Part shown: positions 38,408 to 46,503 of the stretch, piece after piece
Position numbering within the stretch: position 1 is the first letter of the stretch
How the letters are laid out: each line of letters begins with the position of its first letter
DNA from: Mycobacterium sp. JS623
GTDB lineage: Bacteria > Actinomycetota > Actinomycetes > Mycobacteriales > Mycobacteriaceae
Length of the DNA: 64,000 nt
Reading direction: 5' to 3'
Assembly: GCF_000328565.1 (NCBI RefSeq)
Contig: NC_019966.1
Span: 1,116,001-1,180,000 of the forward strand
Translations under genes and position numbers: made by a program
The notes under the pieces: model-generated
The model's database searches: none
Told to the model about the DNA's origin: nothing
What the model saw: the letters and a program-made list of their open reading frames with translations, nothing else

Positions 38408-39308
38408 GGGTGACCTCTTTGACCCAGCTCGGGACCGACGGCAGCAGCGGCCGCGGGTATCTGTCGGAGATCCAGACCATCGAATTGGCCAGCAGGTGGT
38501 AGGGGTGGCGGGGGTTGGTGACCACGCCGGCGTAGCGCCTCAGGAACCGGTATGTCGGTACGCGGCTGGTGTATTGGCCGCGATCGCCGAGCTCCTTGAA
38601 CCGCTTGACGGCTCTGTAGAGCCGCTCGGGTTCCATGCCCATGGCGGTGATCTCGTTGCGGATCCTGTTGATCAGCGGCGCGCCCATGATCGCGCCGATG
38701 ATGAGACCGGGCGTCGCGTTGTGGCCGACGAAGTCGATCAGCATTCGTCGGATCTTGGCGTGCCCGATCATGTCGAGTACCTCGAAATCGACGACGAGGT
38801 GCCGCGATTCGTCGTTGTTGATCTTCTCGAAGACCTGGTGGCACACCGGGTCGCTGACCTCGTCGAGCAGGAACTTCAGCAGCGCGCCGTCAAGGGCGAC
38901 CTCCAGCATCGGGATCACCGTGCCGAGCAGCGACAGCGGCATGTCATCCGCCCAGCGGTCAAGCCAGTCGATGGCCAGCCGGATGTTGACATTCGGCTCG
39001 GGCACTTCGCCGTCGGCGAGCATGCCCCAACGCTTCATCAGGGCGAGCTCGGCGTTGGCATGCCTTTGCTCCTCGGCGTGGAAGTAGCGGTAGATCTCGG
39101 CAATGGTAGGGGTCGGCGCCTTCTTGGCCAGCGCTGCGAAGCCCCGTGCGCCGATGTTCTCGATCCAGCACAGGTCGGCCATGAACGCCTTCAACTGCGG
39201 GCGCTGCTCATCGGTGATCATCTCGGCGCCCGGTGCGTCCCAGTCGATGTCGGCCAGCGCCCACTGGCGGTCCTTGATCTTCGCCAGCATGGCATCCATA
39301 TCGATCAT
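38391..39308 (-). CDS. Ferritin-like di-iron protein of unknown function
   Basis: A 305-residue mostly helical protein with acidic/His motifs on successive helices: CWIENIGARGF, FHAEEQRHANAEL, PMLEVALDGALLKF and NDESRHLVVDFE. These fit a ferritin-like four-helix metal site (Glu, E-E-x2-H, E, D-E-x2-H). Such proteins can be di-iron oxygenases or N-oxygenases; the exact family is not clear to me. ATG at 39308 with GGAGAA upstream. It is in the same operon as a BVMO and SDR, so an oxidative step on the same substrate is likely. Confidence 0.75.
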   Translation of the reverse strand: MIDMDAMLAKIKDRQWALADIDWDAPGAEMITDEQRPQLKAFMADLCWIENIGARGFAALAKKAPTPTIAEIYRYFHAEEQRHANAELALMKRWGMLADGEVPEPNVNIRLAIDWLDRWADDMPLSLLGTVIPMLEVALDGALLKFLLDEVSDPVCHQVFEKINNDESRHLVVDFEVLDMIGHAKIRRMLIDFVGHNATPGLIIGAIMGAPLINRIRNEITAMGMEPERLYRAVKRFKELGDRGQYTSRVPTYRFLRRYAGVVTNPRHPYHLLANSMVWISDRYPRPLLPSVPSWVKEVTHEPAA

Positions 39309-39317
39309 CGGGTTCTC

Positions 39318-40157
39318 CTACGTCGTGACACGGTTGGCGAGGCCGGCGGCGCGGGTGTACACCGTCGGGGTGAAACGCTTGATGCCCCAGCCGATCCGGG
39401 CATCGGGTTGTGGCATGCAGTACAGGCCGCCGCGGTCATTGGTGTCCAGGCACATCCTCGCGACGCGCTCGGGAGAGAAGCCCACCCAGCGCATCAGCCG
39501 GTCGGCGAGTTGGGTGGATTGCGCTGTGATGCGGCCGGATTCGACGATGTTCGTCTTGACGAACGTCGGGCAGAGGGCGGTGACGTTCACGCCCGTGCCG
39601 GACAGTTCGGCGGCCAACGTCTCGGACAATGACAGCACGCCGGCCTTGCTGACGTTGTAGGCGGCCATACCGGGTGCGGCGCCGAACGCCGCCGCGGACG
39701 CCACGTTGATGATGCCGCCATAGCCCGCTTTCCGCAGGATCGGTGTGAATACGTGGCAGCCGTTGATCGGGCCCCACAGGTTGATGCTCAGTACCCAGTT
39801 CCAGTCGTCGAGGCTGGTTTCACCGATCGTCGTGCCGCCCGCGCCGACGCCCGCGTTGTTGATGACGAGCGTCGGCGGCCCGCCGAACCAGTCGTGCGCA
39901 TCGTTGGCCAGTCTGTGCATGTCGTCGATCCGGGTGACATCGCAGTTGATGGCCAGCGCTTTTCCTCCGTGGGCGATGATCGCTTCGGCCGTTGTGCGGG
40001 CGGCCTTTTCATCGATGTCGCTGCACACGATCCTGCCGCCGCGGTGCGCAAGTTCCATCGCGAATGCGGCGCCGATGCCGCTGCCCGCTCCGGTGATGAC
40101 GGCAGCGGCGTCGTAGCTGCGCTTCTTCGACGATCCGAACAGTCCCATGCCGATCAC
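39318..40157 (-). CDS. Short-chain dehydrogenase/reductase (SadH-like)
   Basis: A 279-residue SDR. NAD(P) loop: AVITGAGSGIGAAFAME; LVINNAGVG; catalytic Ser in IINVASAAAFG and Tyr/Lys in MAAYNVSKAG. It resembles SadH (Rv3085) of the mymA operon. The GTG start overlaps the lipase stop by 4 nt (GTGA); ATG at 40148 is the alternative. The ferritin-like gene follows by 9 bp. Confidence 0.88.
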   Translation of the reverse strand: MIGMGLFGSSKKRSYDAAAVITGAGSGIGAAFAMELAHRGGRIVCSDIDEKAARTTAEAIIAHGGKALAINCDVTRIDDMHRLANDAHDWFGGPPTLVINNAGVGAGGTTIGETSLDDWNWVLSINLWGPINGCHVFTPILRKAGYGGIINVASAAAFGAAPGMAAYNVSKAGVLSLSETLAAELSGTGVNVTALCPTFVKTNIVESGRITAQSTQLADRLMRWVGFSPERVARMCLDTNDRGGLYCMPQPDARIGWGIKRFTPTVYTRAAGLANRVTT

Positions 40158-41131
40158 CCCGCAGCCCTGTCGTTTCGCGTGTCGCGCAGCGCATGTGCGA
40201 TGAATCCCGCGATGTGGCGCATGGCGGGCCGGGCCTCGGGGCTGAGGCGCGGCAGCGCCTGGAAGACGTGTACCTGGTCGGGCCAGACCTGCAGTTCAGC
40301 ACGTCCGCCTGCGGTACGGATGTGGTCGGCAAGGGTGATCGCGTCAGCGGCCAGCATCTCGGCGCCGCCGGCCTGGATCAGCGTGGGCGGCAGGGTGCGC
40401 CCGGCCGCGACGTCGAGCTTCAGCCGCGGATGGCTGGAATCGATTCCCGCGCAATACAACTCGACAAGACGGATGGCGTCGCGAGAACGGACGGCTGGAT
40501 CGCTGCGCAGCCGCTCGCGGGTGCGGGCCAGCGTGAACGTCAGGTCAAGCGCGGGGGAGAGCAATACCGCGCCTGCCGGATGGGCGACGTCGGGTTGCAG
40601 GAGCAGGTCGACGGACAGATGCCCGCCTGCGGAGTCGCCAGCGACGATGGTGCGTTCGGGTGCCAGCCCGTAGTCCCCGATGAGCCAGTCCCACCCGGAT
40701 CGGACATCGTCTGCGGCAGTGGGGAATCGGTACTTGGGGGCCAAGCGGTAGTCGATGCTGAACACCGGGAGTCCGGTCAGGCGGGACAGCCACGAGGTCA
40801 GCCGGCGATGGGTCCTCGGCGAGCACAGGACATAGCCGCTGCCGTGTACGAAATAGATTGCGGCATCGGCATGACCGTGCGGCACTCCGTCGCCGTAGAC
40901 CCATTCGCCGACGACGCGACGGCCGTCGGACGTCCTGGTGTCGACAGGGGTGACGTGGGTGCCGGCAAGCGGCGGCCCGAACGTATCCATTACGCGGGCG
41001 ATGATCTGGCGTGACAGCCAGACTCCCCACGCCGGCTCGGAGGGAATCACGGCGGCGATCTGCCGGAGGGTCAGGATGCTGACTGCGGCGGCGCCGCGGG
41101 AACGTAGCGATCCCCGCTCGTCATTGAGCAT
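40154..41131 (-). CDS. HSL-family alpha/beta hydrolase, lipase/esterase (LipR-like)
   Basis: A 325-residue hormone-sensitive-lipase-type esterase. The oxyanion segment YFVHGSGYV varies from the usual HGGG. The nucleophile is in VAGDSAGGHLS, with acid and His near QVWPDQVHVFQAL. It resembles LipR (Rv3084) of the mymA operon. ATG at 41131 is chosen since a -10 (TGTACT, 41138-41143 minus) lies 6 nt before it; the GTG at 41176 would lie upstream of the promoter. First gene of the five-gene operon. Confidence 0.85.
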   Translation of the reverse strand: MLNDERGSLRSRGAAAVSILTLRQIAAVIPSEPAWGVWLSRQIIARVMDTFGPPLAGTHVTPVDTRTSDGRRVVGEWVYGDGVPHGHADAAIYFVHGSGYVLCSPRTHRRLTSWLSRLTGLPVFSIDYRLAPKYRFPTAADDVRSGWDWLIGDYGLAPERTIVAGDSAGGHLSVDLLLQPDVAHPAGAVLLSPALDLTFTLARTRERLRSDPAVRSRDAIRLVELYCAGIDSSHPRLKLDVAAGRTLPPTLIQAGGAEMLAADAITLADHIRTAGGRAELQVWPDQVHVFQALPRLSPEARPAMRHIAGFIAHALRDTRNDRAAG

Positions 41132-41137
41132 GGCTGG

Positions 41138-41172
41138 AGTACAGCACCGAATGATGACATTTGTCAATGTCA
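41138..41172 (-). promoter_or_regulatory. Promoter with palindromic operator for the five-gene operon
   Basis: On the minus strand TTGACA (41167-41162), 18 nt, TGTACT (41143-41138), then 6 nt to ATG 41131. TGACATT (41155-41161), TGTC, AATGTCA (41166-41172) form a perfect 7-bp inverted repeat covering the -35. A regulator binding here would block or activate the promoter. Confidence 0.55.
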
Positions 41173-41247
41173 CCATCGATCAATGGGATCGTTATTCCGG
41201 CTTCTGCTCGCTTGACGGTGTCGGGGGTTGGGTGTTTACTCGAGGTA

Positions 41248-41263
41248 TCGAACATACATTCGA
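41248..41263. promoter_or_regulatory. LexA SOS box upstream of imuA'
   Basis: TCGAAC-N4-ATTCGA: 11 of 12 bases match the mycobacterial box TCGAAC-N4-GTTCGA. It lies 36 bp before imuA', ahead of a TAGAGT -10 at 41267. Confidence 0.88.
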
Positions 41264-41299
41264 AAATAGAGTGATTCTGATGATGCAGGAGGTGCTGCT

Positions 41300-41986
41300 G
41301 TGACAGTGGCGATGAGCCTGGAGCAGCGCCGCATTGACCGCGCTGAGCAGGTAGAACACCTGCGTCGCAAGATCGCGGCGGTGTCAGGGAAGGTGGGCGA
41401 CGGACGCCGGGGCCCGGTGCCGTCGAACGACCCGCTGCCGGCCTCAGAATCTTTGCTGCCAGTGCCCGAATCCCTGGCAGAACTGCTACCGGCGCCGTTG
41501 CCGCGCGGGACGGTGGCTGTGCTGTCGGGTGCTCGATCCCTGTCGCTGAGCATGGTGGCGGCGGTGACGGCGGAGGGCGGACACGCCGCGATTGTCGGCC
41601 AGCCCGACGTCGGTCTACTGGCGGCCGTCGAAATGGGCGCGGACCTGAGCAGGATCGCGGTCATCCCCGAACCCGGCGCCGATCCGGTTGAGGTGGCCGC
41701 CGTGCTGATGGATGGCATGGACTTGGTTGTGCTCGGCCTTGGTGGCCGATCGGTGCCTGCGGGCCGTGCGCGGGCGGTGGTGGCCAGGGCGCGGCAGAAG
41801 GGGTGCACCCTCCTGGTCACCGGTGGTGACTGGCAAGGAGCGTCCACCCGGCTGGAGGCCAGGGTCTGCGGCTACGAGGTGACCGGCCCCGGTCGCCCGG
41901 GGATCGGCCGCATCGGCAAGGTCCGGCTGGCCATGCGGGCAAGGGGTCGATCCTTCGGGGGGACCGTTCGGGCAGTAGGCGGATGA
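41300..41986 (+). CDS. imuA: ImuA', RecA-like accessory protein of the mutasome
   Basis: A 228-residue protein. A helical N-terminus ([19 protein letters not shown]) precedes a degenerate RecA-like core ([20 protein letters not shown], without a Walker A lysine). A basic C-terminus follows. ImuA' with ImuB and DnaE2 carries out SOS mutagenesis and damage tolerance in mycobacteria. GTG start with AGGAGG 7 nt upstream. It abuts imuB. Confidence 0.9.
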   Translation: MTVAMSLEQRRIDRAEQVEHLRRKIAAVSGKVGDGRRGPVPSNDPLPASESLLPVPESLAELLPAPLPRGTVAVLSGARSLSLSMVAAVTAEGGHAAIVGQPDVGLLAAVEMGADLSRIAVIPEPGADPVEVAAVLMDGMDLVVLGLGGRSVPAGRARAVVARARQKGCTLLVTGGDWQGASTRLEARVCGYEVTGPGRPGIGRIGKVRLAMRARGRSFGGTVRAVGG

Positions 41987-43570
41987 GTGTCCTCCGGATC
42001 TACCTCAAGAGTGCTGGCGGTGTGGTGCATGGACTGGCCGGCGGTCGCCGCGTTGGCTGCTGCCGACCTTCCTCCCACAGCGCCGGTCGCGGTCACCCTG
42101 GCCAACCGGGTGATCGCGTGTTCGGCGTCGGCGCGTGCGGCCGGGGTGCGACGAGGCTTGCGCCGCAGGGAATCTCAAGCGCGGTGTCCGGAACTGCACG
42201 TCGTCACGGCCGATCCCGCTCGCGATGCCCGCCATTTCGAAGTAGTGACGGCTGCGGTCGACGACCTGGTGCCGCGGGCCGAGGTGCTGCGGCCCGGTCT
42301 GCTGGTGTTGTCCGTGCGCGGTGCAGCCCGCTACTTCGGATCGGAAGAGGCAGCCGCTGAGCTATTGGTCGACGCGGTGGCCGCGGCCGGGGCCGAATGT
42401 CAGGTCGGCATCGCCGACCAGTTGGCCACCGCCGTCTTTGCCGCAAGGGCGGGCAGGATCATCGAGCCCGGCAAGGACGCCCTGTTTCTGTCCGCGCTGT
42501 CGATCCGGCAACTGGCCACCGAGCCGAGCCTGGCCGCGCCTGGCCGCGAGGACCTGGCAGACCTGTTGTGGCGCATGGGAATCCGCAATATCGGTCAGTT
42601 CGCCGCGCTAACCCGCAGCGATGTGGCGTCCCGGTTCGGTGCTGACGCCATTGCCGCGCACCGGTTCGCCCGTGGCGAGCCCACCCGCGGGCCGTCGGGC
42701 CGGGAACCACCGGCAGAACTCGACGCGGTGATGAACTGTGATCCGCCGATCGACCGTGTCGATGCCGCCGCATTTGCAGGCCGGTCACTGGCAAGCACGC
42801 TGCATCGTAGCCTCGAGGCCACCGGGGTCGGATGCACTCGGCTGGCAATCCACGCCGTCACCGCCAATGGTCAAGAGCTGGAACGTGTTTGGCGGTGTGC
42901 CGAGCCGCTGACCGAGGACGCCACCGCCGACCGGGTGCGCTGGCAGCTGGACGGCTGGCTGAACAAGCGCAATCCGAACGACCGGCCGACCGCGCCGGTG
43001 ACGCTGATCCGGCTACGGCCGGTGGAGGTGGTGTCGGCCGGGGCGTTGCAGCTGCCGTTGTGGGGTGGCATTGGTGAGGAGGATCGGCTGCGCGCCCGTC
43101 GTGCGTTGGTGCGGGTGCAGGGTCTGCTCGGGCCCGAGGCGGTGCAGGTGCCGGTGCTCAGCGGCGGCCGGGGGCCCGCCGAACGCATCACGTTCACCCC
43201 GCTGGGCGATGAGCTGGTGCCGCGGGCCAACCCGGACCAGCCGTGGCCCGGTCAGCTTCCGGAGCCGTCGCCGACGGTGCTGCTCGACGATCCGGTCGAA
43301 TTGCTCGACGCCGACGGTAATCCGGTGCGGGTAACCGGTCGCGGGTTGTTCTCCGCCGATCCGTCGCGGCTGGCCTCACCCGGGAGGGAGAGCAAGCTGT
43401 CCTGGTGGGCGGGGCCATGGCCGGTCGACGAGCGATGGTGGGATCCCGAGCAAGCCAAGGCCGGCCGGACCGCACGGGCGCAGGTGCTGGTCAACGGTGG
43501 CGAGCGGCCGCAAGCCCTGCTGCTGTGCTATCGGCAGCGGCGGTGGTACGTCGAGGGGATCTACGAATAG
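41987..43570 (+). CDS. imuB: ImuB, inactive Y-family polymerase adaptor
   Basis: A 527-residue Y-family-like protein. The N-terminus RVLAVWCMDWPAVAALAA lacks the catalytic carboxylate pattern of DinB, so it is non-catalytic. The beta-clamp motif QLPLWG starts at about residue 355, as in M. tuberculosis ImuB. The C-terminal region recruits ImuA' and DnaE2. The GTG start directly follows the imuA' stop. Order matches Rv3395c-Rv3394c. Confidence 0.92.
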   Translation: MSSGSTSRVLAVWCMDWPAVAALAAADLPPTAPVAVTLANRVIACSASARAAGVRRGLRRRESQARCPELHVVTADPARDARHFEVVTAAVDDLVPRAEVLRPGLLVLSVRGAARYFGSEEAAAELLVDAVAAAGAECQVGIADQLATAVFAARAGRIIEPGKDALFLSALSIRQLATEPSLAAPGREDLADLLWRMGIRNIGQFAALTRSDVASRFGADAIAAHRFARGEPTRGPSGREPPAELDAVMNCDPPIDRVDAAAFAGRSLASTLHRSLEATGVGCTRLAIHAVTANGQELERVWRCAEPLTEDATADRVRWQLDGWLNKRNPNDRPTAPVTLIRLRPVEVVSAGALQLPLWGGIGEEDRLRARRALVRVQGLLGPEAVQVPVLSGGRGPAERITFTPLGDELVPRANPDQPWPGQLPEPSPTVLLDDPVELLDADGNPVRVTGRGLFSADPSRLASPGRESKLSWWAGPWPVDERWWDPEQAKAGRTARAQVLVNGGERPQALLLCYRQRRWYVEGIYE

Positions 43571-43572
43571 CC

Positions 43573-43601
43573 AACAATTAGTTGTGCACAATTGAATTGT
43601 G
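43573..43601. promoter_or_regulatory. OhrR operator
   Basis: CACAATTGAATTGTG (43587-43601) is a perfect 7-1-7 palindrome, close to the known OhrR box core ACAATT-N-AATTGT. A second weaker palindrome (CAACAATTAGTTG) overlaps its left side. The GTG at 43599 lies inside it. Confidence 0.75.
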
Positions 43602-43616
43602 AGCTACAGTTCTGGC

Positions 43617-44063
43617 ATGGCCACGATGAGCGTTGACCGCCAGCTCTGCTTCGCCCTGTATTCGGCGTCGCGGGCGATGACGGCCGCGTACCGGCCGATC
43701 CTGACCGAGCTGAATCTCACGTATCCGCAATATCTCGTGCTGCTGGTGCTGTGGGAAGAGGAACGCGTCACCGTCGGACGGCTCGGTGAGCGGCTGCAGC
43801 TCGATTCGGGAACGCTGTCGCCACTGCTGAAGCGGTTGGAGGCCAACGGGTTTGTCCGCCGCGAGCGCTCGCTGGACGATGAGCGCCTCGTCGACGTGAC
43901 GCTCACCCCGGCCGGCCGTCGCCTCGAGCGCAAGGCCCAGTGCATCCCGGAGCAGCTGTTCAGCTCGACCGGAATGACCGAACACGAAGCAGCGGATCTG
44001 CGCGATGCGGTCCGTCACCTCGCCGATGCACTCAACGCATCACTACGAAAGGAATCCGCATGA
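43617..44063 (+). CDS. ohrR: OhrR, MarR-family organic-peroxide sensor
   Basis: A 148-residue MarR repressor. The peroxide-sensing Cys is C11 in RQLCFALYSASRAM, matching OhrR. The winged helix has TVGRLGERLQLDSGTLSPLLKRLEANGFVRR. ATG at 43617 is preferred to GTG at 43599 because the latter lies in the operator. It overlaps ohr by 4 nt and should repress both genes until organic peroxides oxidise C11. Confidence 0.92.
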   Translation: MATMSVDRQLCFALYSASRAMTAAYRPILTELNLTYPQYLVLLVLWEEERVTVGRLGERLQLDSGTLSPLLKRLEANGFVRRERSLDDERLVDVTLTPAGRRLERKAQCIPEQLFSSTGMTEHEAADLRDAVRHLADALNASLRKESA

Positions 44064-44482
44064 AGACCCTCTACACCGCCGAAGCGCTGGCCACCGGCGA
44101 AGGTCGCGACGGCCACGGCCGCACCTCGGATGGCAAGCTCGATCTCGACCTTGCCATTCCGAAGGAGATGGGCGGCAGCGGCAACGGCACCAACCCCGAG
44201 CAGCTGTTTGCCGTCGGTTACGCCGCATGCTTCCACTCCGCGCTGCGGTTGGTCGGCCGCCAGGAGAATGCCGATGTCTCCGATTCGGCTGTAGGGGCAC
44301 GGGTTTCGCTCGGCCAGCTCGACACCGGCGGCTTCGGTCTCGCAGTCGAGCTCGAGGTCACCCTGCCCAACCTTGACCACGATGCCGCGCAGCAGCTGAC
44401 CGAGAAGGCGCATCAGGTGTGCCCGTATTCGAACGCCACCCGCGGCAACATCGACGTCAAACTGGTCGTCACCGACGACTGA
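44060..44482 (+). CDS. ohr: Organic hydroperoxide resistance protein Ohr
   Basis: A 140-residue thiol peroxidase with redox cysteines C57 (VGYAACFHSAL) and C121 (HQVCPYSNATRGN), the latter in the diagnostic C-P-Y-S-x-A-T-R-G-N motif. It reduces organic hydroperoxides, probably with lipoyl or mycothiol partners. ATGA overlap with ohrR. Confidence 0.95.
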   Translation: MKTLYTAEALATGEGRDGHGRTSDGKLDLDLAIPKEMGGSGNGTNPEQLFAVGYAACFHSALRLVGRQENADVSDSAVGARVSLGQLDTGGFGLAVELEVTLPNLDHDAAQQLTEKAHQVCPYSNATRGNIDVKLVVTDD

Positions 44483-44494
44483 CGACCGAGCCCT

Positions 44495-44550
44495 CGAAAC
44501 TGCGGGGAGATCACGATTTCCACGAAATCCGCGATCTCCCCGCAGTTTCG
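44495..44550. terminator. Bidirectional hairpin between convergent ohr and iunH
   Basis: CGAAACTGCGGGGAGATC (44495-44512) and its exact complement at 44533-44550 form an 18-bp perfect stem; an inner GATTTC/GAAATC extends it. No U-tract, but the position between convergent genes suits termination. Confidence 0.7.
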
Positions 44551-44562
44551 GCGTCGGGCGTT

Positions 44563-45591
44563 TCAGCCCAGTCGTTGTGCGAAGGCTCCGACCCGAGCGA
44601 TGAACCGGTCGAAGAATGCCGCCGGGTCCACACCAATGCCGATGAGCGCGTTGGGTTCTCGTCCCCAATGATCGCTCCAGTCGGCGATCGTCATGCCGCG
44701 GGTCAGCGTTCCCGTCAATTCGACATCGATGGCGGCTGCCCGACACTGCACCAGATCCGGGTCGAGGGCTACCGCCGCAGCCAGCGGATCGTGCAGGTGT
44801 GCCAGATAGCCCTCACCCTGATCGAAGTGGAACTCGAAGTAGAACCGCATCGCGTCCTCTAACACCGCGATCAGTGGGTTGGACGCCACCGACCTGGTGC
44901 CGCGATCATCGAGCACGCTCATCGGAATCGACGACGACTCTGCCGTTGTCGCCAACCTGGACAACAGCGCCGGAGTCATGGCGATGTTCTCGGTCAGGTT
45001 CAGGCCCAGCACGATCGGGAGGTGGTTGGGCAGCTGAAGTCCCCACACCGCGAACACTTCCGCGGCGGCCTCCGGGTCGACGCTGATATTCCATTCGGCC
45101 ACCGGAGTGGTATTGCCGCGGTAATCGAATGCGCCGCCCATGATCACCAACCGCCGCAACAGTTTGGGCAGCGCCGGTTCGATGCGCAAAGCCAGCGCCA
45201 GGTTGGTCAGCGGGCCCGTCGCGATGGCCACCAACTCGCCGGGGTAGGCGCGCGCCGCCCGTACCCACGCTTCCGCTGCATCGTGCGCAGTGAGTTGCCG
45301 ATCGGTCGAAGGCAGCCTCGCGTAGCCCATGCCCTCCGGGCCGTGGGTGTCCTCAGCAGTGCGCAGCGGTGCGCTGATCGGCTGCTCGGATCCCTTCGAC
45401 ACCGGTACGCCGGCGATCTGACACAGATCAAGCAGTGCCAGGTTGTTCTTGCAAACCTGTTGCACCGGAACGTTTCCCGCAGTCGAAGCGATGCCGACGA
45501 CCTCAGCGTCGTCGCTGGCGAACAGATACACCAGCGCCATCGCGTCATCGACGCCGGTGTCGACGTCGACGAAGACGGGCAGCGCAGTCAC
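44563..45591 (-). CDS. iunH: Inosine-uridine-preferring nucleoside hydrolase
   Basis: Hydrolyses nucleosides to base and ribose for purine/pyrimidine salvage. The 342-residue protein has the metal-binding start VDVDTGVDDAMAL (D-x-D-x-G-x-D-D), GLNLTENIAMTPALL and VALDPDLVQC late. Matches IunH (Rv3393). GTG at 45591 (VTALPVFVDVDTG) is favoured: TATCGT lies 7 nt upstream and homologues start here. GTG at 45615 is the alternative. Confidence 0.9.
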   Translation of the reverse strand: MTALPVFVDVDTGVDDAMALVYLFASDDAEVVGIASTAGNVPVQQVCKNNLALLDLCQIAGVPVSKGSEQPISAPLRTAEDTHGPEGMGYARLPSTDRQLTAHDAAEAWVRAARAYPGELVAIATGPLTNLALALRIEPALPKLLRRLVIMGGAFDYRGNTTPVAEWNISVDPEAAAEVFAVWGLQLPNHLPIVLGLNLTENIAMTPALLSRLATTAESSSIPMSVLDDRGTRSVASNPLIAVLEDAMRFYFEFHFDQGEGYLAHLHDPLAAAVALDPDLVQCRAAAIDVELTGTLTRGMTIADWSDHWGREPNALIGIGVDPAAFFDRFIARVGAFAQRLG

Positions 45592-45615
45592 GTCGCCAAC
45601 GATAGAGCGGGCCAC

Positions 45616-45670
45616 TTACCAGTGCACACCCGCCCAATGCCGAGACCGCAGTCGGGGCGCATCCGGCTTC
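45616..45670 (-). pseudogene. Short remnant resembling the C-terminus of AcrA1
   Basis: Minus-strand codons ending at the stop near 45616 read LRSRHWAGVHW, close to the VRLVPGVHW end of AcrA1 at 51416. In M. tuberculosis acrA1, cmaA1 and iunH are neighbours. It could be a relic of the 3' end of acrA1 or a paralogue left when the intervening genes were inserted. Only about 13 bp match clearly. Confidence 0.3.
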
Positions 45671-45798
45671 ATCACAGGCACTGAATATGGTGGACCGGGC
45701 TGGTCGACCACTGACGCGTACACGATTAATATGCCGACAGACATACACGACCGGTCGATCGCCGAGCGACTCCGCCCAACGCTGAGGATGGATGCAAT

Positions 45799-46491
45799 TT
45801 GGTCGAACCTGCGCCGACCGAAGGGGGTCTCAGAGTAATCGGCGCCGGGTTTGGCCGGACGGGGACCCTCTCGATAAAGGCGGCGCTGGAGGAGCTGGGC
45901 TTCGGCCCCTGCTACCACATGACGGAGGCGTTCGCGCATCCGGTTCACGCCGAACGCTGGGCCGCCGCGTCGCGCGGCGAACCGGTCGACTGGCGAGAGC
46001 TGCTTGCCGGCTTCAGGGCAACGATCGATTGGCCGGCCTGCAGCTACTACAAGGAGTTAATGGCGGCGTTTCCGGACGCGAAGGTGCTTCTGACCGTCCG
46101 CGAGGCGGAGGGCTGGTACGACAGCGTCCGGGCGACGATCTACCGGATGCGCAAGCTGACCACATTCCCGCCAGTGCGCCAGTTCCTGCGCGTCTTTCTA
46201 CCCAACACGCAGAAGGTACTGGTGAACGTCCACGAGACGTTCTGGGACAACACCTTCAAAGGCCGATTTCTGGACCGGCAGTACGCCATCGGCGTCTACA
46301 ACGCCCACATCGAGGCAGTTAAGGATCACGTACCGCCGGAGCGACTGCTCGTCTTCAACGCACGCGACGGTTGGCAACCACTCTGCGCCTTCCTCGGCGT
46401 GCCGGTGCCGGAGGGCAAGCCGTTTCCGTCCGGGCATGGTCGCGTCAACTACTTCGTTTTGGCGCTGCAGATCGCCGCCCGGCGCCGCTAG
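45799..46491 (+). CDS. Sulfotransferase family protein
   Basis: A 230-residue protein. It has a 5'-phosphosulfate-binding loop VIGAGFGRTGTLSIKAAL, AKVLLTVREAEGWYDSVRAT (the 3'-PAPS strand and Arg) and PPERLLVFNARDGWQPLCAFL. These match the sulfotransfer_4 type. It would move sulfate from PAPS to a lipid or small molecule. TTG start at 45799 with GAGGA upstream. Its relation to the adjacent ABC exporter is by position only. Confidence 0.82.
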   Translation: MVEPAPTEGGLRVIGAGFGRTGTLSIKAALEELGFGPCYHMTEAFAHPVHAERWAAASRGEPVDWRELLAGFRATIDWPACSYYKELMAAFPDAKVLLTVREAEGWYDSVRATIYRMRKLTTFPPVRQFLRVFLPNTQKVLVNVHETFWDNTFKGRFLDRQYAIGVYNAHIEAVKDHVPPERLLVFNARDGWQPLCAFLGVPVPEGKPFPSGHGRVNYFVLALQIAARRR

Positions 46492-46503
46492 GCCGAATCT
46501 GAG

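Noticed and set aside
41132..41176. Longer lipase start at GTG 41176
   Set aside because: It would lie on or upstream of the -35 and operator.
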